Below are positions 24,177-34,674 of a stretch of DNA of 64,000 nt, one piece after another. Both the position numbers and the translations under genes were made by a program. Every line of letters starts with the position of its first letter. The first letter of the stretch is position 1. The notes beneath the pieces are model-generated. The model saw nothing but the letters and a program-made list of their open reading frames with translations, was not told where the DNA came from and ran no database searches. The DNA is from Cristatella mucedo (taxonomy: Eukaryota > Bryozoa > Phylactolaemata > Cristatellidae): the NCBI GenBank assembly GCA_009760855.2, contig WPIO01000026.1, positions 2,245,501-2,309,500 of the forward strand. The letters are read 5' to 3'.

Positions 24177-24206
24177 GGAGGAGGAGGAGGAGGAGGAGGA
24201 GGAGGG
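24177..24206 (-). repeat. (GAG)n tract within LINE endonuclease region
   Basis: GAGGAGGAGGAGGAGGAGG on the plus strand, encoding a poly-Ser run on the LINE strand after CVP. Equivalent to the tract at 12,276-12,336. Confidence 0.85.
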
Positions 24207-25200
24207 CACACATCGTAGACTGAATGAGATCTGCTTGTGGTCAGATAAGCAGGATAAGATCATATTTGGTGATGGCAGTGTGCAGCTGTATGATACAATT
24301 TGGGCGAGTGCGTGACCCTTGATGTGAGTAGGGCCATATACTTGAGCCAAAAGAGACAATGAGTCATTCAATGCACAAAATTCATTGCTGAAGGCGTCAA
24401 ATAAGTTATCAAAGTGAATGTTGAAATCACCGATAACGAGGAAGGATCGATTTCTGGCTCTCTGACTTGAAATGAGATAAGAGAAATCTGAGATAAAGGA
24501 GAAGTTGGTACCTGGTGGGAGATAAGCTTCTTCCACCATCGGTAGCTTGCTGTCGGGTGATATCAAGACAATAGATTTGAAAGACAGCTTCGAGGGTACT
24601 GCAAATGGTTCGAGGTCGATATTCGAGCACGTGATAATAGCAAGTTCACTCCCAGTCTTAATTGATCTAGAGGTCTGAAAGAAATAGAAACCAGCCCGGG
24701 CAGTGTTTTTAATTGTCGATCAGTTTACTAATTTTAGCCAAGTGTCAGTCAAGGCGTGCAGGTCAACCCCTTTTTCAGATAAGGTCGCTTATTCCCAGGG
24801 GTTAATTGCACACTGAGCAAGGATTTCAAATATAAGCGTTTAGGTGATCGCCGGAGTTATACAAGGTCTGGTGACCACTTAGTTAGAGACATTCACAGTC
24901 AGAAGCTCGATGGAGAGCATGCTGAGTGGTCCGAGACAACTATAGGAATTCCGAATGGGCAGGTACTCGGCTCGCTCCTCCAGCCAAACGAGCTGAGTCT
25001 CAGCTCGCGGCCCCGGCCACCGCGGCTGCTCCTGGGTCCTTTTCTCTTGTTAAAGCATAACTGATGGATCTAAGCAACAGAAAGAACATCTAGGAATGCA
25101 TTTGAAGTAAGATAATGAAGCGATAATAGGTACGCACGATCATGACTAGCACACCGGTTACTAGCCGGCCGCCGGAGTATCTAACGCCGCCACCAGCGTG

Positions 25201-26270
25201 GGAGATAGTCACTAAGTATGCACGTTGCAACCGTGTCATTCCTGGTGAGGCACGCGCACAGTCTGCTGAAACGTCTTGTGCAATAAGTCCATCTCGCGTC
25301 TGCAGCGATCGACTCGGCTTCCTTTTGATCGTGACCCAAACGACTTGCTCGGCTCCACTCGAATAAATCTCGCACCTGCAGTAGCTCTGCCCTGATCGTT
25401 TTGTTATGATAACTAGCATTGTGTGGGGCAATTGCCTTCTAATTTAGTCCGCCGGAATGCAACCCTACTAATTGCAGGCAGTTTAAGTTAGGATGTCAGC
25501 CTGGTCTGTAACGAGCGACCCTCTGAAAAGAAGGATCAGTACAACTCTCCCGTTTCAGATATCTGTATTTTTGCATGTGCGACAGAAGTTCGCATGCTAG
25601 AAAGGCACGGGTAAATGCGAGCATCACTATTAGGCCTTACTTGGATAGGCGATGAACATTTGCCAGCCGGTTGACAGACATAGTTTCGTTACTTCGTTTG
25701 CCCAAAGCAGCGATTCCAGGTTGTTTTCATCCGATGCACGTCTTAGCAAGGACGTAGCACGGGTAATGGAGTCAAAACTTCCACCTTAAACAGAGCGGCA
25801 AAATGGCAGAGACGTTAATTGAAAATCGGTTCAGAAAAGCTTCTCAGGCCCCAATCAACTTGTTACTTTGATGTTTTTATTTGTTACTTTATTTTTTAAA
25901 TTTTCTCTTTGCAATTTGCGAAATAATCTAGCTCCGTACAGAAGGCGAGCCTTTATCTGCATCCCAATCGGTGCAAGCCTTGCGTCGACGATGCATCACC
26001 CGGCGTTCGCCTCGTTCGCCAATTAATCATCAATTAAGATTCTCAAGCTTCCTGAAGAACAGCGCCCCGCTGGGAAAATCATCTTTGCTCGCTACTTAAA
26101 CACTCCTATACGGCCTGATATCTAGATGGCTCGACTCGAGGCCGCCGTCAAGCTTGTGGTCAAGTCCTCGAAGTTCTTGGGCCTTTGCCCATTAATAAGG
26201 TGCTTGCTGTTCGCGACCCCGGTCGTGGTTTCGTGTCATATAAGGGCGAGCCCATACTGCCCACAGCGAG
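25201..26270. other. Unassigned sequence
   Basis: Between the LINE 5' end and the 120-bp repeats. No gene is supported. It may include additional LINE 5' sequence up to about 25.4 kb that has no partner in the copy at 11.2 kb. Confidence 0.4.
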
Positions 26271-26277
26271 ATTGGTC

Positions 26278-26637
26278 GATAGCCGGTACGGCTACTCTAG
26301 CGCTGCAAAAATGAGACTGCACGATCGGGTTACATTTCTTTCATGATTTCTTTTGACTTCATTGTCCGTTTAGCGGCGCACCTGCGACGGACCATTTGAT
26401 AGCTGGTACGGCTTATCTGCCGCAAATAAAAATGAGTCTGTATGAGCGCGTTACATTTCTTTCACTCTCTCTCTCGATTTCACCGTCCGTTTAGTGGTGC
26501 AGCAGCAACGGACCGTGCGATAGCCGGCGCGGCTTCGACGCCGCTATAAAAACGAGGCTGGATGATCGTATTACATTTCTTTCTTTTTTCCACGCCACCG
26601 CTCGTTTAGCGCCTCACTAGAGACGGACTCGTCGTAC
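26278..26637 (+). repeat. Three tandem 120-bp units upstream of the secreted-protein gene
   Basis: Units start at 26,278, 26,398 and 26,519 (period 120-121 bp). Each begins CGATAGCCGG-like, then has an A-rich word (CAAAAATGAG, AAATAAAAATGAG, CTATAAAAACGAG). About 20 bp later comes TTACATTTCTTTC, and then CCGTCCGTTTAG or similar. The third unit has a clean TATAAAAA. The arrangement could act as repeated promoter-like modules, but that is inference. Confidence 0.8.
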
Positions 26638-27129
26638 TGACTTACGCGTCCTTCTCTCAAGTGCGCTCTCAGAGCGTGCTATGGCTCGTAAGAAGACGCT
26701 CGCGGACACTGATTAGTAGGATGCCGCGCTATTAGAATACACCGTGAGTCGCGGTGAGCGCATCGATAGGGGGCACGCTCCGGCGACGGGCAGATGCTCG
26801 AAGTCGCTCCCGGCCTCGTTCTCGAAGCCGGCGCGTCGCGGTGCGCGATCGTCTATCGTCGGCACCCAATCTCCCAGACGACCGAAGCGTTGTCTGGCGA
26901 TGCGCTCAGTTTTACCGAAGCGTCATTCGGCGTCGCTGTGTTGCTAACCGGCGGTCATCTGGACACTTCTGATTGACGCATCCGAGCAGTCAACGAGCAA
27001 AGCGCGCGACGGACGCGAGTCGGATTAAGTTCCAGACGCCACCCAATTTAATAGCCGATCTGCTGCACGGTTGGCGACGTTGACGTCATTCCAGCCGCAA
27101 GAAAAGCACGCCCATTCGGACCAACCGGT
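26638..27129. other. GC-rich 5' region of the secreted-protein gene
   Basis: CpG-rich sequence without a convincing gene. Three short overlapping open frames near 26.74-26.97 kb have arginine-rich, composition-driven translations. It probably contains promoter sequence. Confidence 0.4.
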
Positions 27130-27137
27130 TATACATA
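27130..27137 (+). promoter_or_regulatory. Possible TATA box
   Basis: TATACATA sits 81 bp upstream of the ATG at 27,218. The spacing is compatible with a start site near 27,160 and a short leader. Confidence 0.35.
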
Positions 27138-27217
27138 AGCCGCGGCGGAGCGCTTCGAGCTCGCAGAACATCGTCGAATTTCACGAGGCTGCTTTCTAGC
27201 CGAAGAGCGACACGCGA

Positions 27218-28508
27218 ATGGCCTTCAACTTTGTCGTAGTCGTCGAATTGCTGCTGATTTCGCTCACAGTCGCCGTCTGCACTGCAGCCAGCGTGCTGCC
27301 AACGCCCGGTAAGTGCAACGTCGTGGCGACGCCGGGCGCTACGCTTGGGCGACGCGCTTGGGAATGCGAGAGGCCGCACCAGGCGGCCATGCTGACGCGC
27401 GAAGACGCCGCTCGTTGGCCAGGGTGTCCGAAAGGTGCACAGTCGTTCGTGGACCCGAAGACGTGCGCGACGTGCTACTGCGGCGGCGACGGCCTCGTCA
27501 GTGGATGCTCCGCGTGAGTACTCCGTCTCGCGCGCGAACCCCGGGTCATGGCCCAGGAGTAGGGCCGTCGCTCTGCACGATTCAGGCCGCAGGTGCTGAT
27601 AAACTTTGACTGATGGCTTTTAGGGCTTTTCTGCGACTAGGTTAGCGAGCCTGTTAATTCTGCCGACCTTAAGTGGCACCCCATACCCTGGAAAGGCCGC
27701 CCAGGGTGCTCGCTGCCTATGTCTCGCTGTCGTTCAAATCCACTTGCACCTCTTGTGCCCGGTCTCTGCGAGCCGTCCAAAATGTCCTCGATATCCCCGC
27801 GGACGACGTCGATTCAGAATGATAACACACCCGAACGAGAGCGTTTCGGCCGTGGACCTATGCTAAGGGGCTTACGCTCAGCGGTGGACAACACGAGTTC
27901 AGTACCTACCGCTTACGACTCGCGGAGGCAATATCTAAATTATGCGAAAGCTTGCGAGTCTCTTTTTGGCTCCCCTTAAAATTGAATATGCACATATGAA
28001 TATGCAGCTTTGCTAGCTAAATTTTCTTAATAATTCTCGCTAAAATATGCGCATTACACGGAATGCAGCAAACGCACTTGCATTATGGTAGTTCAAGTAC
28101 TGAGAGTGGCATTGATAACATAAGAGAATGCGCTCGCTTTTCAGAGGTAGGTGCTCGGAGGCAGTTACATAGCATCCGTGAATGAATTAGGGCATGTACG
28201 TGAAATGACCGTTGCTGCAGCAGCAACAATCATTCAGTCCAGCCGGCACTCGTCGCTAACTGCGTCCTCATTTGCACAGGTGCCCGACGTTTTTCGTATC
28301 TCGCGAAGCCGCCATCAAGGTGGCCGCCCGCGGCTGCTACTTCCCCAAGTACCTCGAGCTGCCGGCGCCAAACTGCTGCGACTATTCGATGGAGATATGC
28401 GCCGAACACGAGCACTTCAATCGGACTCGTCTCGAAGAATCAATAGCCTCCATTGGTTGCGGCTCTCAAAATGGCGGCAAGCGTTATGCCGTGCCAATCT
28501 TCAAGTAG
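27218..28508 (+). CDS. Secreted cysteine-rich protein, two exons
   Basis: Exon 1 is 27,218-27,513 (donor GTGAGT) and exon 2 is 28,280-28,508 (acceptor TTTGCACAG). They join in phase 2 across a 766-bp intron to give 174 residues. The start is followed by a hydrophobic signal peptide (FVVVVELLLISLTVAVC), with cleavage likely near residue 23-25. The mature chain has 13 cysteines. Residues of the central part read CPKGAQSFVDPKTC, then CYCGGDG and GCSAC. This C-x3-G-x2-F-x-D-x2-TC-x2-C-x-C-x2-DG order resembles pacifastin and von Willebrand C modules. A second part has RGCYFPKYLEL, then a CC pair, one NRT glycosylation site, and a last Cys. It is likely extracellular, and its function is unknown. 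AATAAA lies 161 bp past the stop. The gene is single-copy in the window and in the most GC-rich part of it. The module name is inferred from Cys spacing only. Confidence 0.72.
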
Positions 28509-28668
28509 GCGGCGGATGGCCGGCGCGTCGCTTGACCACTTAACCGACGTAGCCTCGCGGCCGAAATCGCTGGATGCAATCAGCTGGCGCAGACAGATAT
28601 TTTGGGCCGAATTTGTAGACAGGAGTTCGTTACGGCTCCCCAATATCTATGTAGCGTCCAATCGTTTC

Positions 28669-28674
28669 AATAAA
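28669..28674 (+). promoter_or_regulatory. Polyadenylation signal of the secreted-protein gene
   Basis: AATAAA located 161 bp downstream of the TAG at 28,506-28,508, giving a short 3' untranslated region. Confidence 0.5.
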
Positions 28675-29045
28675 GCTCTATTAATTCGAGACGCGACGAG
28701 CGCCCGCTCCGTCTTTGCGCATGCCAGCCGCAGCAGCGTGCTCGACGTGCACCGCGGTACGAAGCGCATCTTACCCGTCCCGTGGACTGGGAAGCGAGAG
28801 GACGCGATATACTTAGATACACTTATACATACTTCGGTAGTCGGCCGGCTACTGCCAGCCGACCGATTACCAAAGAGCACCTCATTTAGGAAGCCACCGA
28901 TTTGAGGCGAAGCTTCGCAACGTACGGAACGCTTCAGTCTGCCGGTCAGGAATGAGCTGTCAGAAATGCGGCACTTGTCAGTCGCGGCAGTCGTTCTGGA
29001 GTGGTGATTATAGAGACCCCTCAGCAGCACGGAGAGACGCACGCG

Positions 29046-29079
29046 CGTCGGTGCGCGACTCAAGCATCGCGCACCGACG
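29046..29079. other. Perfect 13-bp inverted repeat (hairpin)
   Basis: CGTCGGTGCGCGA at 29,046-29,058 and TCGCGCACCGACG at 29,067-29,079 are exact complements around an 8-base loop. GAGAG/CTCTC beyond an internal mismatch could extend it. Purpose unknown. Confidence 0.8.
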
Positions 29080-30130
29080 GCGGCCTCTCTTTTCCTTGCG
29101 GCGCAGGCTTCCGTCGCATCTTCGCCAGTTACCAGAGGTGCCGCTACTAACGGACGGGTTGGTGGCTGCTTGAGCCGGAAGGAACTAGGGTGAAAACGCA
29201 GCTCTCGTGTCGGAGCTTGTCCTAGGTGGTTTGCGACAACAGCCGGTGTAGCATCGAGTTTTGAATTCGTGACTTGCGACTCGCAGGTGCGATACCAATG
29301 CCGGCACGCCAGCGGCAGCTGCAAAGAGCGCCCACAGCTGCGTAACCGGTTCGCAGCAGTTAAATTCAGGATCGGCGGATAAAAAATACCTTATTGGTGC
29401 TCATCTGGCCGATCTAGCGCGTCATCGTTTCAATGCCCGATGCTTAAATCTTGGTCACTATTTGCCGCAAGAACGAACAGTTCGACAAGCAAAGCCAGCG
29501 TATTAATGCCCTCCACTTTGGCGGGCTGAAAGTGCTCGAGATACGGCGGCGAGCTCCTCAGCTTATGAAATGCGCGTGCGGATGAGCGCGGCTTTATAGG
29601 TAACTATTTTTCAGTTCGGGGCGGCAGCCACCGGTTTTAGCCTGCAACTGCGTAGTGAGTCTTTTACATGGCATCCGAAGTGAACACAATCTCAATTCAG
29701 GTGCTTCTAACTTGTAGAAAGAAAAGCGATAATTGTTAGTTAATAGTAGGTACGATATCATGCCTTGACAAGCACGGGCAAGCACCCAATTACCATAACT
29801 AGATATGCATATACACGCAAGGGCATACAAGAAGTCGCTCACTACCCCCCCCCCGCTGGTTTGTAGGACTCTCGCTTAGTAACATAACTGAACTATATGC
29901 AGCTAAGCAATCAATGCATCTGGAATAATGAAAATCGCTAGTCTCTATGAGCACACACCAGCTCCATAGCTAAGAATATCCAATTTCACACGTTAAACAC
30001 GTGCAAATATTTGGGCTGATGGGAGTAATTTTAATCGCCGCCTAACAGGTCCATGCATTAGTTACATACCGACTTAAGATCACCTAATCCCTATTGCTGC
30101 CTCTTTCTCTTGCACCAGCTCACATCAAGC
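29080..30130. other. Unassigned sequence
   Basis: GC-rich to about 29.6 kb, then AT-richer, with a C homopolymer near 29,844. No gene is supported. A long minus-strand open frame (29,324 to 28,647) overlaps the left end but has no recognisable features. Confidence 0.4.
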
Positions 30131-30212
30131 CATCTTGCTCGGCCGGCATAAATTCAAAAGCGAAACCAATGGCACTCTTCGCCCGCTCTTACAAGCCGCC
30201 AGCTCGCGCCAC

Positions 30213-30240
30213 TTCTCTCTCTCTCTCTCTCTCTCTCTCT
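30213..30240. repeat. (TC)n microsatellite
   Basis: Uninterrupted CT dinucleotides followed by pyrimidine-rich DNA to about 30.43 kb. Confidence 0.9.
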
Positions 30241-30479
30241 GCCACTTCCTTTCGCTGCTTATTTTAGCCGCTCTCTTTTTTAGCATTCCTCTGGCCGCTT
30301 CGCCGCTCAGCGAACTCTCGGCTCCTTATCACCATCTTTTCTTTCATCCCCCTCACTGCTAAATCTCTCCCTTGATTTTTCCCGGCATCCTCTCGCTTTC
30401 CCTTCTCACCGCTTCCTCTCACTCTCGCCGCTACCTTGAAGATGCAAAACGGCATAGAAAATTTACTCTACTACCTTTT

Positions 30480-31939
30480 AATGCTCGGCCAAAAGTGTTA
30501 GTGATCAGTGGTAGGCTATCTACTACCGGTCTCTAGATCAATGGGTGAATGGCACTACCGAGGACTCAGGCTTCACCTCACAATGCATCCTATGAAGGAT
30601 ATTGTACAAGACTAATATCAACTGTAGCCTATAAAATGCGAGAGACCTATTAGAACAGTCAGGCTGGACTCATGCGAGAGAGCCAAGCTTTATTGTGAAT
30701 GATTGTCCCATTACAGGGCGCTTGCTGATAATAGCTTTTGCAGTGTGACAGCAGTAAGGATGTTGCTGGAATTTCACATTTTTTAAATTGATAGAGAGCA
30801 ACGCCTAAATTTGCATGGAAATGAAAACACAGTGGAAATTATAACAATCGTGCCCTTTCACAGCTTGAAATCGAAGCATCTTCAGTAGGCGCTGATTGAT
30901 CTTCCTCAGCCGCGTCAATAATCCACCGATGTTGTGGCCACCATCGGTGATGACGCAAATATCTCAGACATTGGACTTCTGTTTGATTGCGGCCAAAAAT
31001 TGGGCGAATTCAACAGCCTAAATCTTGGCATACAGCAGCAGTGCGTCGGCGAAGGCAGCTGAAAAATGAGACAAGGATCACCCTACCCCATTTTACCGGG
31101 GCAGAAACGCTCATCAGCACCTGTTGGGGCCACTGGAGATACCAGCGTTCGTTAGCAAAATGTTACAATTGCCTACATTGCCCCAGTAATATTTTAAGGC
31201 AATTCAATTGCGAACTTGTGTTCGGTGAAATTAGTGTATGTAGAGCAGCTGGCAAAAGCGGGCTGGGGCGCTGGTTTGACGTCGTAAGTGCACTCGGCAA
31301 TTCCTTTGCCGTTCACCGACAGCCGCCCGTCATTGGTGGAGCCTCTACCGTAGGGACCTCTCACGATTAAATAGTAGCGACCAAACTTATTAAATAAAAA
31401 TGTGCTGCTAAAAGCACTTCAGCCTCTGGTGTCAATCAGGCTGCTTGCTGTATGAATACAGTACGGATCTAGATAGGCAGGCTTGAGCAGAGCAAGGTGT
31501 GCTTGCCCTCAGAGCCATTGCACGTGACTCAGTGGTTCACGCTTCCTTTATACCGTACGTAAAGTGGGCAGAAAGAAACTGTGTTAAAAACGGCACCATA
31601 TACATATAATATCACGCGTTTCATTATCTAATCCTAGGTAATAGGTTGCATAATTGCATGGTCGTGGTGAATTGCTTTGATGACAAATTCATATACATGA
31701 CTAGGTCAGTGATAAACGCCCTTAATTTCGAGCTGCCAGTCTATTACAATCGACGGAGCAATAGTGTTACACTTCACGCCTCGTAATAATTTCCAAAAGA
31801 TTTTTAACTTTTAAAGTCGGCAAGTTCAATATATATCGTATTTATTTCTCACGATATAAATTATACGAGTCATGTAAATTAGTATCTTGCTTATCTTGCT
31901 TGTAAAACGAACGATTGAAAGCTTAAAGCTTCTGTTTAA
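30480..31939. other. Unassigned sequence
   Basis: No gene, LINE or named repeat was recognised. One open frame at 30,987-31,370 (127 residues) has no recognisable motif or splice signal. Confidence 0.35.
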
Positions 31940-33270
31940 AATATCGCCTGCTCACTCCACAGAGTCAGCATTGCTTCGAGTGTACTACAACCTACTTAGG
32001 AATGCAGACATAGGTAGAGTACGTTTGCTTGCTTTCCTAGATCTTTCGACAGCTTTTGATACCATCGATTAACAAGTTCTTCTTGAGCGCCTCTTATCTC
32101 GCCTGGGCCACACTGGCACTGCTCTGCAATGGTTCAGGTCCTGCCTCAGTGGGCTACTCCACGTTGACCTGAATGGACTTGACTTTGGTAACTTACTGCT
32201 TGCTCGCCTACCGGCATGTACAATCAGGCGCTTAAAGCTGGTGCAAAATTCTGCAGCTAGGGTTGTCTGTCGTAAGCGTAGCAGTTGCCACATCACACCC
32301 CTTCTCGCCGACCTTCACTTGCTACCAGTCAAGCAACGGATTGACTTCAAGGTTTGCTCACTCACTTTTAGGTCCCTCAATTCTTTGACTCCAGCCTAGC
32401 TTTAAGGTCTACTCCCCCACGAGGATAAGCATTGTACCGTTCGCTTTTCGTAAACTAGCTGTTTAGCCATCACATCCGATCCCTATCCAAGATTAGAAGC
32501 TGTCTCCCACAGTGGCTTGTAAAAAATTTAACTAGCTCTTTAGTTCTGTCTCGGCTTGATTATTGTAATTCCCTTTTGGCTGGTCTACTAAAGAAAGCTA
32601 TTATGCCACTACAGCAGACTATGAATATGGCTGCAAGGCTGGTCTTCAAGTCCCAGCGGTTTGAGCACGTGTCACCTTTGCTGAAAGAGCTAGGATGGTT
32701 GCCGGTTGAGCAAAGGATACAGAGCAAAGTTCTTATGCTGACCCACAAGGCCCGCCACGGCTTGGCTCCTTCGTACCTAGCTGAACTGCTGCATCACTTT
32801 CAGCCTGTTCGCGCCCTCAGGTCCTGTGTGGACAATAAATTAGCTGTCCCATTCCTCCGCTTAAAGAAAGTTGGCGACAGAAGCTTTAATTCTGCAGGTC
32901 CTAGACTGTGGAACTCGCATCCACAATTCTTACGCAACGACATCTACTCTCCAACTGCCGACTATGGCACATCTTTTTTCAGCGGTCCTGAACTGCTACT
33001 TCTATGCTACTCACTACCTCAACTGCTCTCCTAACTCTGCTATGCTTCCCACTTTCTCTTTGTTGCGTGAGACGAAGTCTGTTGGCTACCGAATGCGTGC
33101 CGAAAGCCGCTTAGGCTGTGAGTGGGCTATACAAAACTCTCCTGCGTAACACCCACATGGTCTTTATGACTTTGTGGAGTTACTGACGGAGATACATTAC
33201 ATTACATTACATATGTATACCTCGTGTAAACCTCAAATCTTTTGGAGACCGTACTCCATAGTGTAGACTG
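31940..33270 (+). mobile_element. CR1/L2-like LINE with internal deletion and a nested LINE
   Basis: RT starts with STESALLRVYYNLLRNADIG, then LLAFLDLSTAFDTID. After LHVDLNG near 32,180 it jumps directly to NLLLARLPAC in the C-terminal region, so roughly 0.6 kb including the catalytic box is missing. It continues through LLADLHLLPVKQRIDFKV. A second LINE interrupts it at 32,465-33,212, and a short remainder (ATACCTCGTGTAAACCTC, TTTTGGAGACCGT) follows to 33,270. No 3' tail is left. Confidence 0.8.
32465..33212 (+). mobile_element. Second-group LINE, 3' part, inserted in a CR1/L2-like LINE
   Basis: Open for 152 residues (32,576-33,034) and in better condition than its host: LVLSRLDYCNSLLAG, LGWLPVEQRIQSKVL, HKARHGLAPSYLAELL, SFNSAGPRLWNS. 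It ends GGAGATACATTACATTACAT, a short ATTAC-type tail unlike the (ATT)n tail of the main family. Relatives are at 18.8-19.57 kb, 48.31-48.87 kb and, reversed, 49.48-50.06 kb. Confidence 0.8.
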
Positions 33271-34430
33271 AAGCCAGTCAGAGCTTTCCTACCCGCCTAA
33301 CCCAAGCGCATGCGACGGTAGGTCGCAATCGGGGTTGTTTTAACCGTAAGCATAACATTGGTTGTAAAAATTATTTGTCAATGATTATAATTTCATATTT
33401 CTCTCGTTTGTTCATATTGTTCTAGATCTCCTGATTATTTTATTCTCATGTTATTCTGTAATTCCTGATATTGCAGTTGTTTTTTTTTACTGTCAACTAG
33501 ATAAATTTAAAATTCGCAGTTGCAGCCACCATCGCCTGATGATAAATTATGATCAATTATGACCAGATATGATAATTTCTGAATTATGTGGTATGATCAG
33601 ACTAACAGAACTTCTGAAATCTCAGATGAGAGCCCAAATCGCCAATGACATTGACATTGCAGGCTCCGATTAATAGCCAGTTATGTCTAGTGATCACTGT
33701 AACAGGCAAATAATTTTGAGTTTTTCTTGCTGCAGTGCCGTTAAATGGACAGGTTTCGATGTGACAGGTACTTTCCTTTGGCACAAGGCCCTTATGCTGG
33801 TCACTATGCTACGCCCATGAACCAGAGAGGCACAGATGTAGCTGAGAGATGCAGATGCAGCTGAGAGCTCCTGCTGCTGGAGGCAATCCTTAACTACATG
33901 AAGAAAACGGTCGCATTATCGGTGCAGGTCGTCGAGAAGTTTTGAAAGCCATCCAAGTGGGGCAAGTCACTGTTTCGAATGATGCAAATGATTCTACGGC
34001 TTCTCTCTCTGCCATTTTCTCTGCACACCAGTAGTGGAAAAGTTGTCCCCTGAAGCGGTGGCTGCGGCAGCAGCAGCAGCCTCGCTGGCCAAGGCACCTG
34101 CATGATGAGAAAACTTGACCAAGTTTCCATGATTCCGCTCTTCATGGAGCAGGCGCAAGCCGCATTATTCGCCATCTCGACGGTACTTGACGTTTAGTTA
34201 CTCTATGCGAAAACCAAAGCGTCCATGACATCTACCCCGATGCCCTTACTGATATTGTACAGCAGCTTCCAGCCGTTTTCAGAAAGAAATGGTGGTACGA
34301 GATGCCTCAGTTTCTGAAAGAGACCCAATTAAGCCGTTGGAAAATGAAGAAACTTTACCAAGATTAAAAGCTGCAGGAATCTTCACGTTTCTTCATCTCT
34401 ATCTCTTGCTATCCATCTTCTTTTTACCCC
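33271..34430. other. Unassigned; possible retroelement gag remnant near 34.1-34.4 kb
   Basis: Near 34,200-34,370 (+) one frame reads SVHDIYPDALTDIVQQLP then RKKWWYEM, which resembles the linker in BEL/Pao-type gag proteins. There are stops upstream and no reverse transcriptase nearby. The resemblance is weak. The rest has no recognised content. Confidence 0.25.
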
Positions 34431-34432
34431 CC

Positions 34433-34440
34433 TCTTTCTC

Positions 34441-34476
<36 letters not shown>

Positions 34477-34500
34477 CCTCTCCTTCTCTCTCCCTCTCAC
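34433..34500. repeat. (TC)n microsatellite beside PAN exon, copy B
   Basis: CT dinucleotides with three GTCT interruptions. Partner of the tract at 361-447. Confidence 0.9.
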
Positions 34501-34674
34501 ACTGTGTGATGGTACCCTTACGCATTGAATTTATTTCACCATTCTTTCATCCATCCCTGTTTCTTTTTTCTCATTCTTAAGTTGCATCTGTCTGGTTTGC
34601 TGCTGCATATCTATTTATCAATTTCTGCCTGTCTCTCCTTCCCTTTAATATTGCATTTGCTCTTGCTTTAGTAC

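Larger units (their letters stand above)
19665..25200 (-). mobile_element. Near full-length CR1/L2-like LINE split by a MULE
   Basis: Read on the minus strand from 25.2 kb. A 5' part collinear with 11,240-11,480 is followed by the endonuclease (open from 24,566 to 23,856, with VIGDFNIHFDN and a Ser tract), the RT N-terminal region near 23.7-23.4 kb, the catalytic region near 22.82 kb where the FYADD box reads FYPDD, and the RT C-terminus near 22.3 kb. The element is then interrupted at 22,162/20,069 by a 2.09-kb DNA transposon. It resumes with the 3' part and ends near 19,670 in the complement of AAAGTGCC...GAGGGGACTTTG. Without the insertion it is about 3.4 kb. Stops make it inactive. Confidence 0.88.

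Noticed and set aside
27719-27979. 86-residue open frame inside the intron of the secreted-protein gene
   Set aside because: No motif, and it lies wholly within a well-bounded intron. Most likely chance in GC-rich DNA.
28647-29324. 225-residue open frame on the minus strand
   Set aside because: It is antisense to the 3' part of the secreted-protein gene and runs through GC-rich DNA where stops are rare. The translation is Arg/Ser/Ala/Thr-rich with no recognisable motif, and no splice or poly(A) context was found.
33602-33784. 60-residue minus-strand frame resembling a retroelement protease region
   Set aside because: The resemblance is limited to a few residues, the orientation is opposite to the possible gag trace nearby, and no catalytic motif is clear.
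34433-34500. CRISPR-like or regulatory array
   Set aside because: It is a simple CT microsatellite. No spaced direct repeats of the CRISPR type occur in the window, and the genome is eukaryotic.
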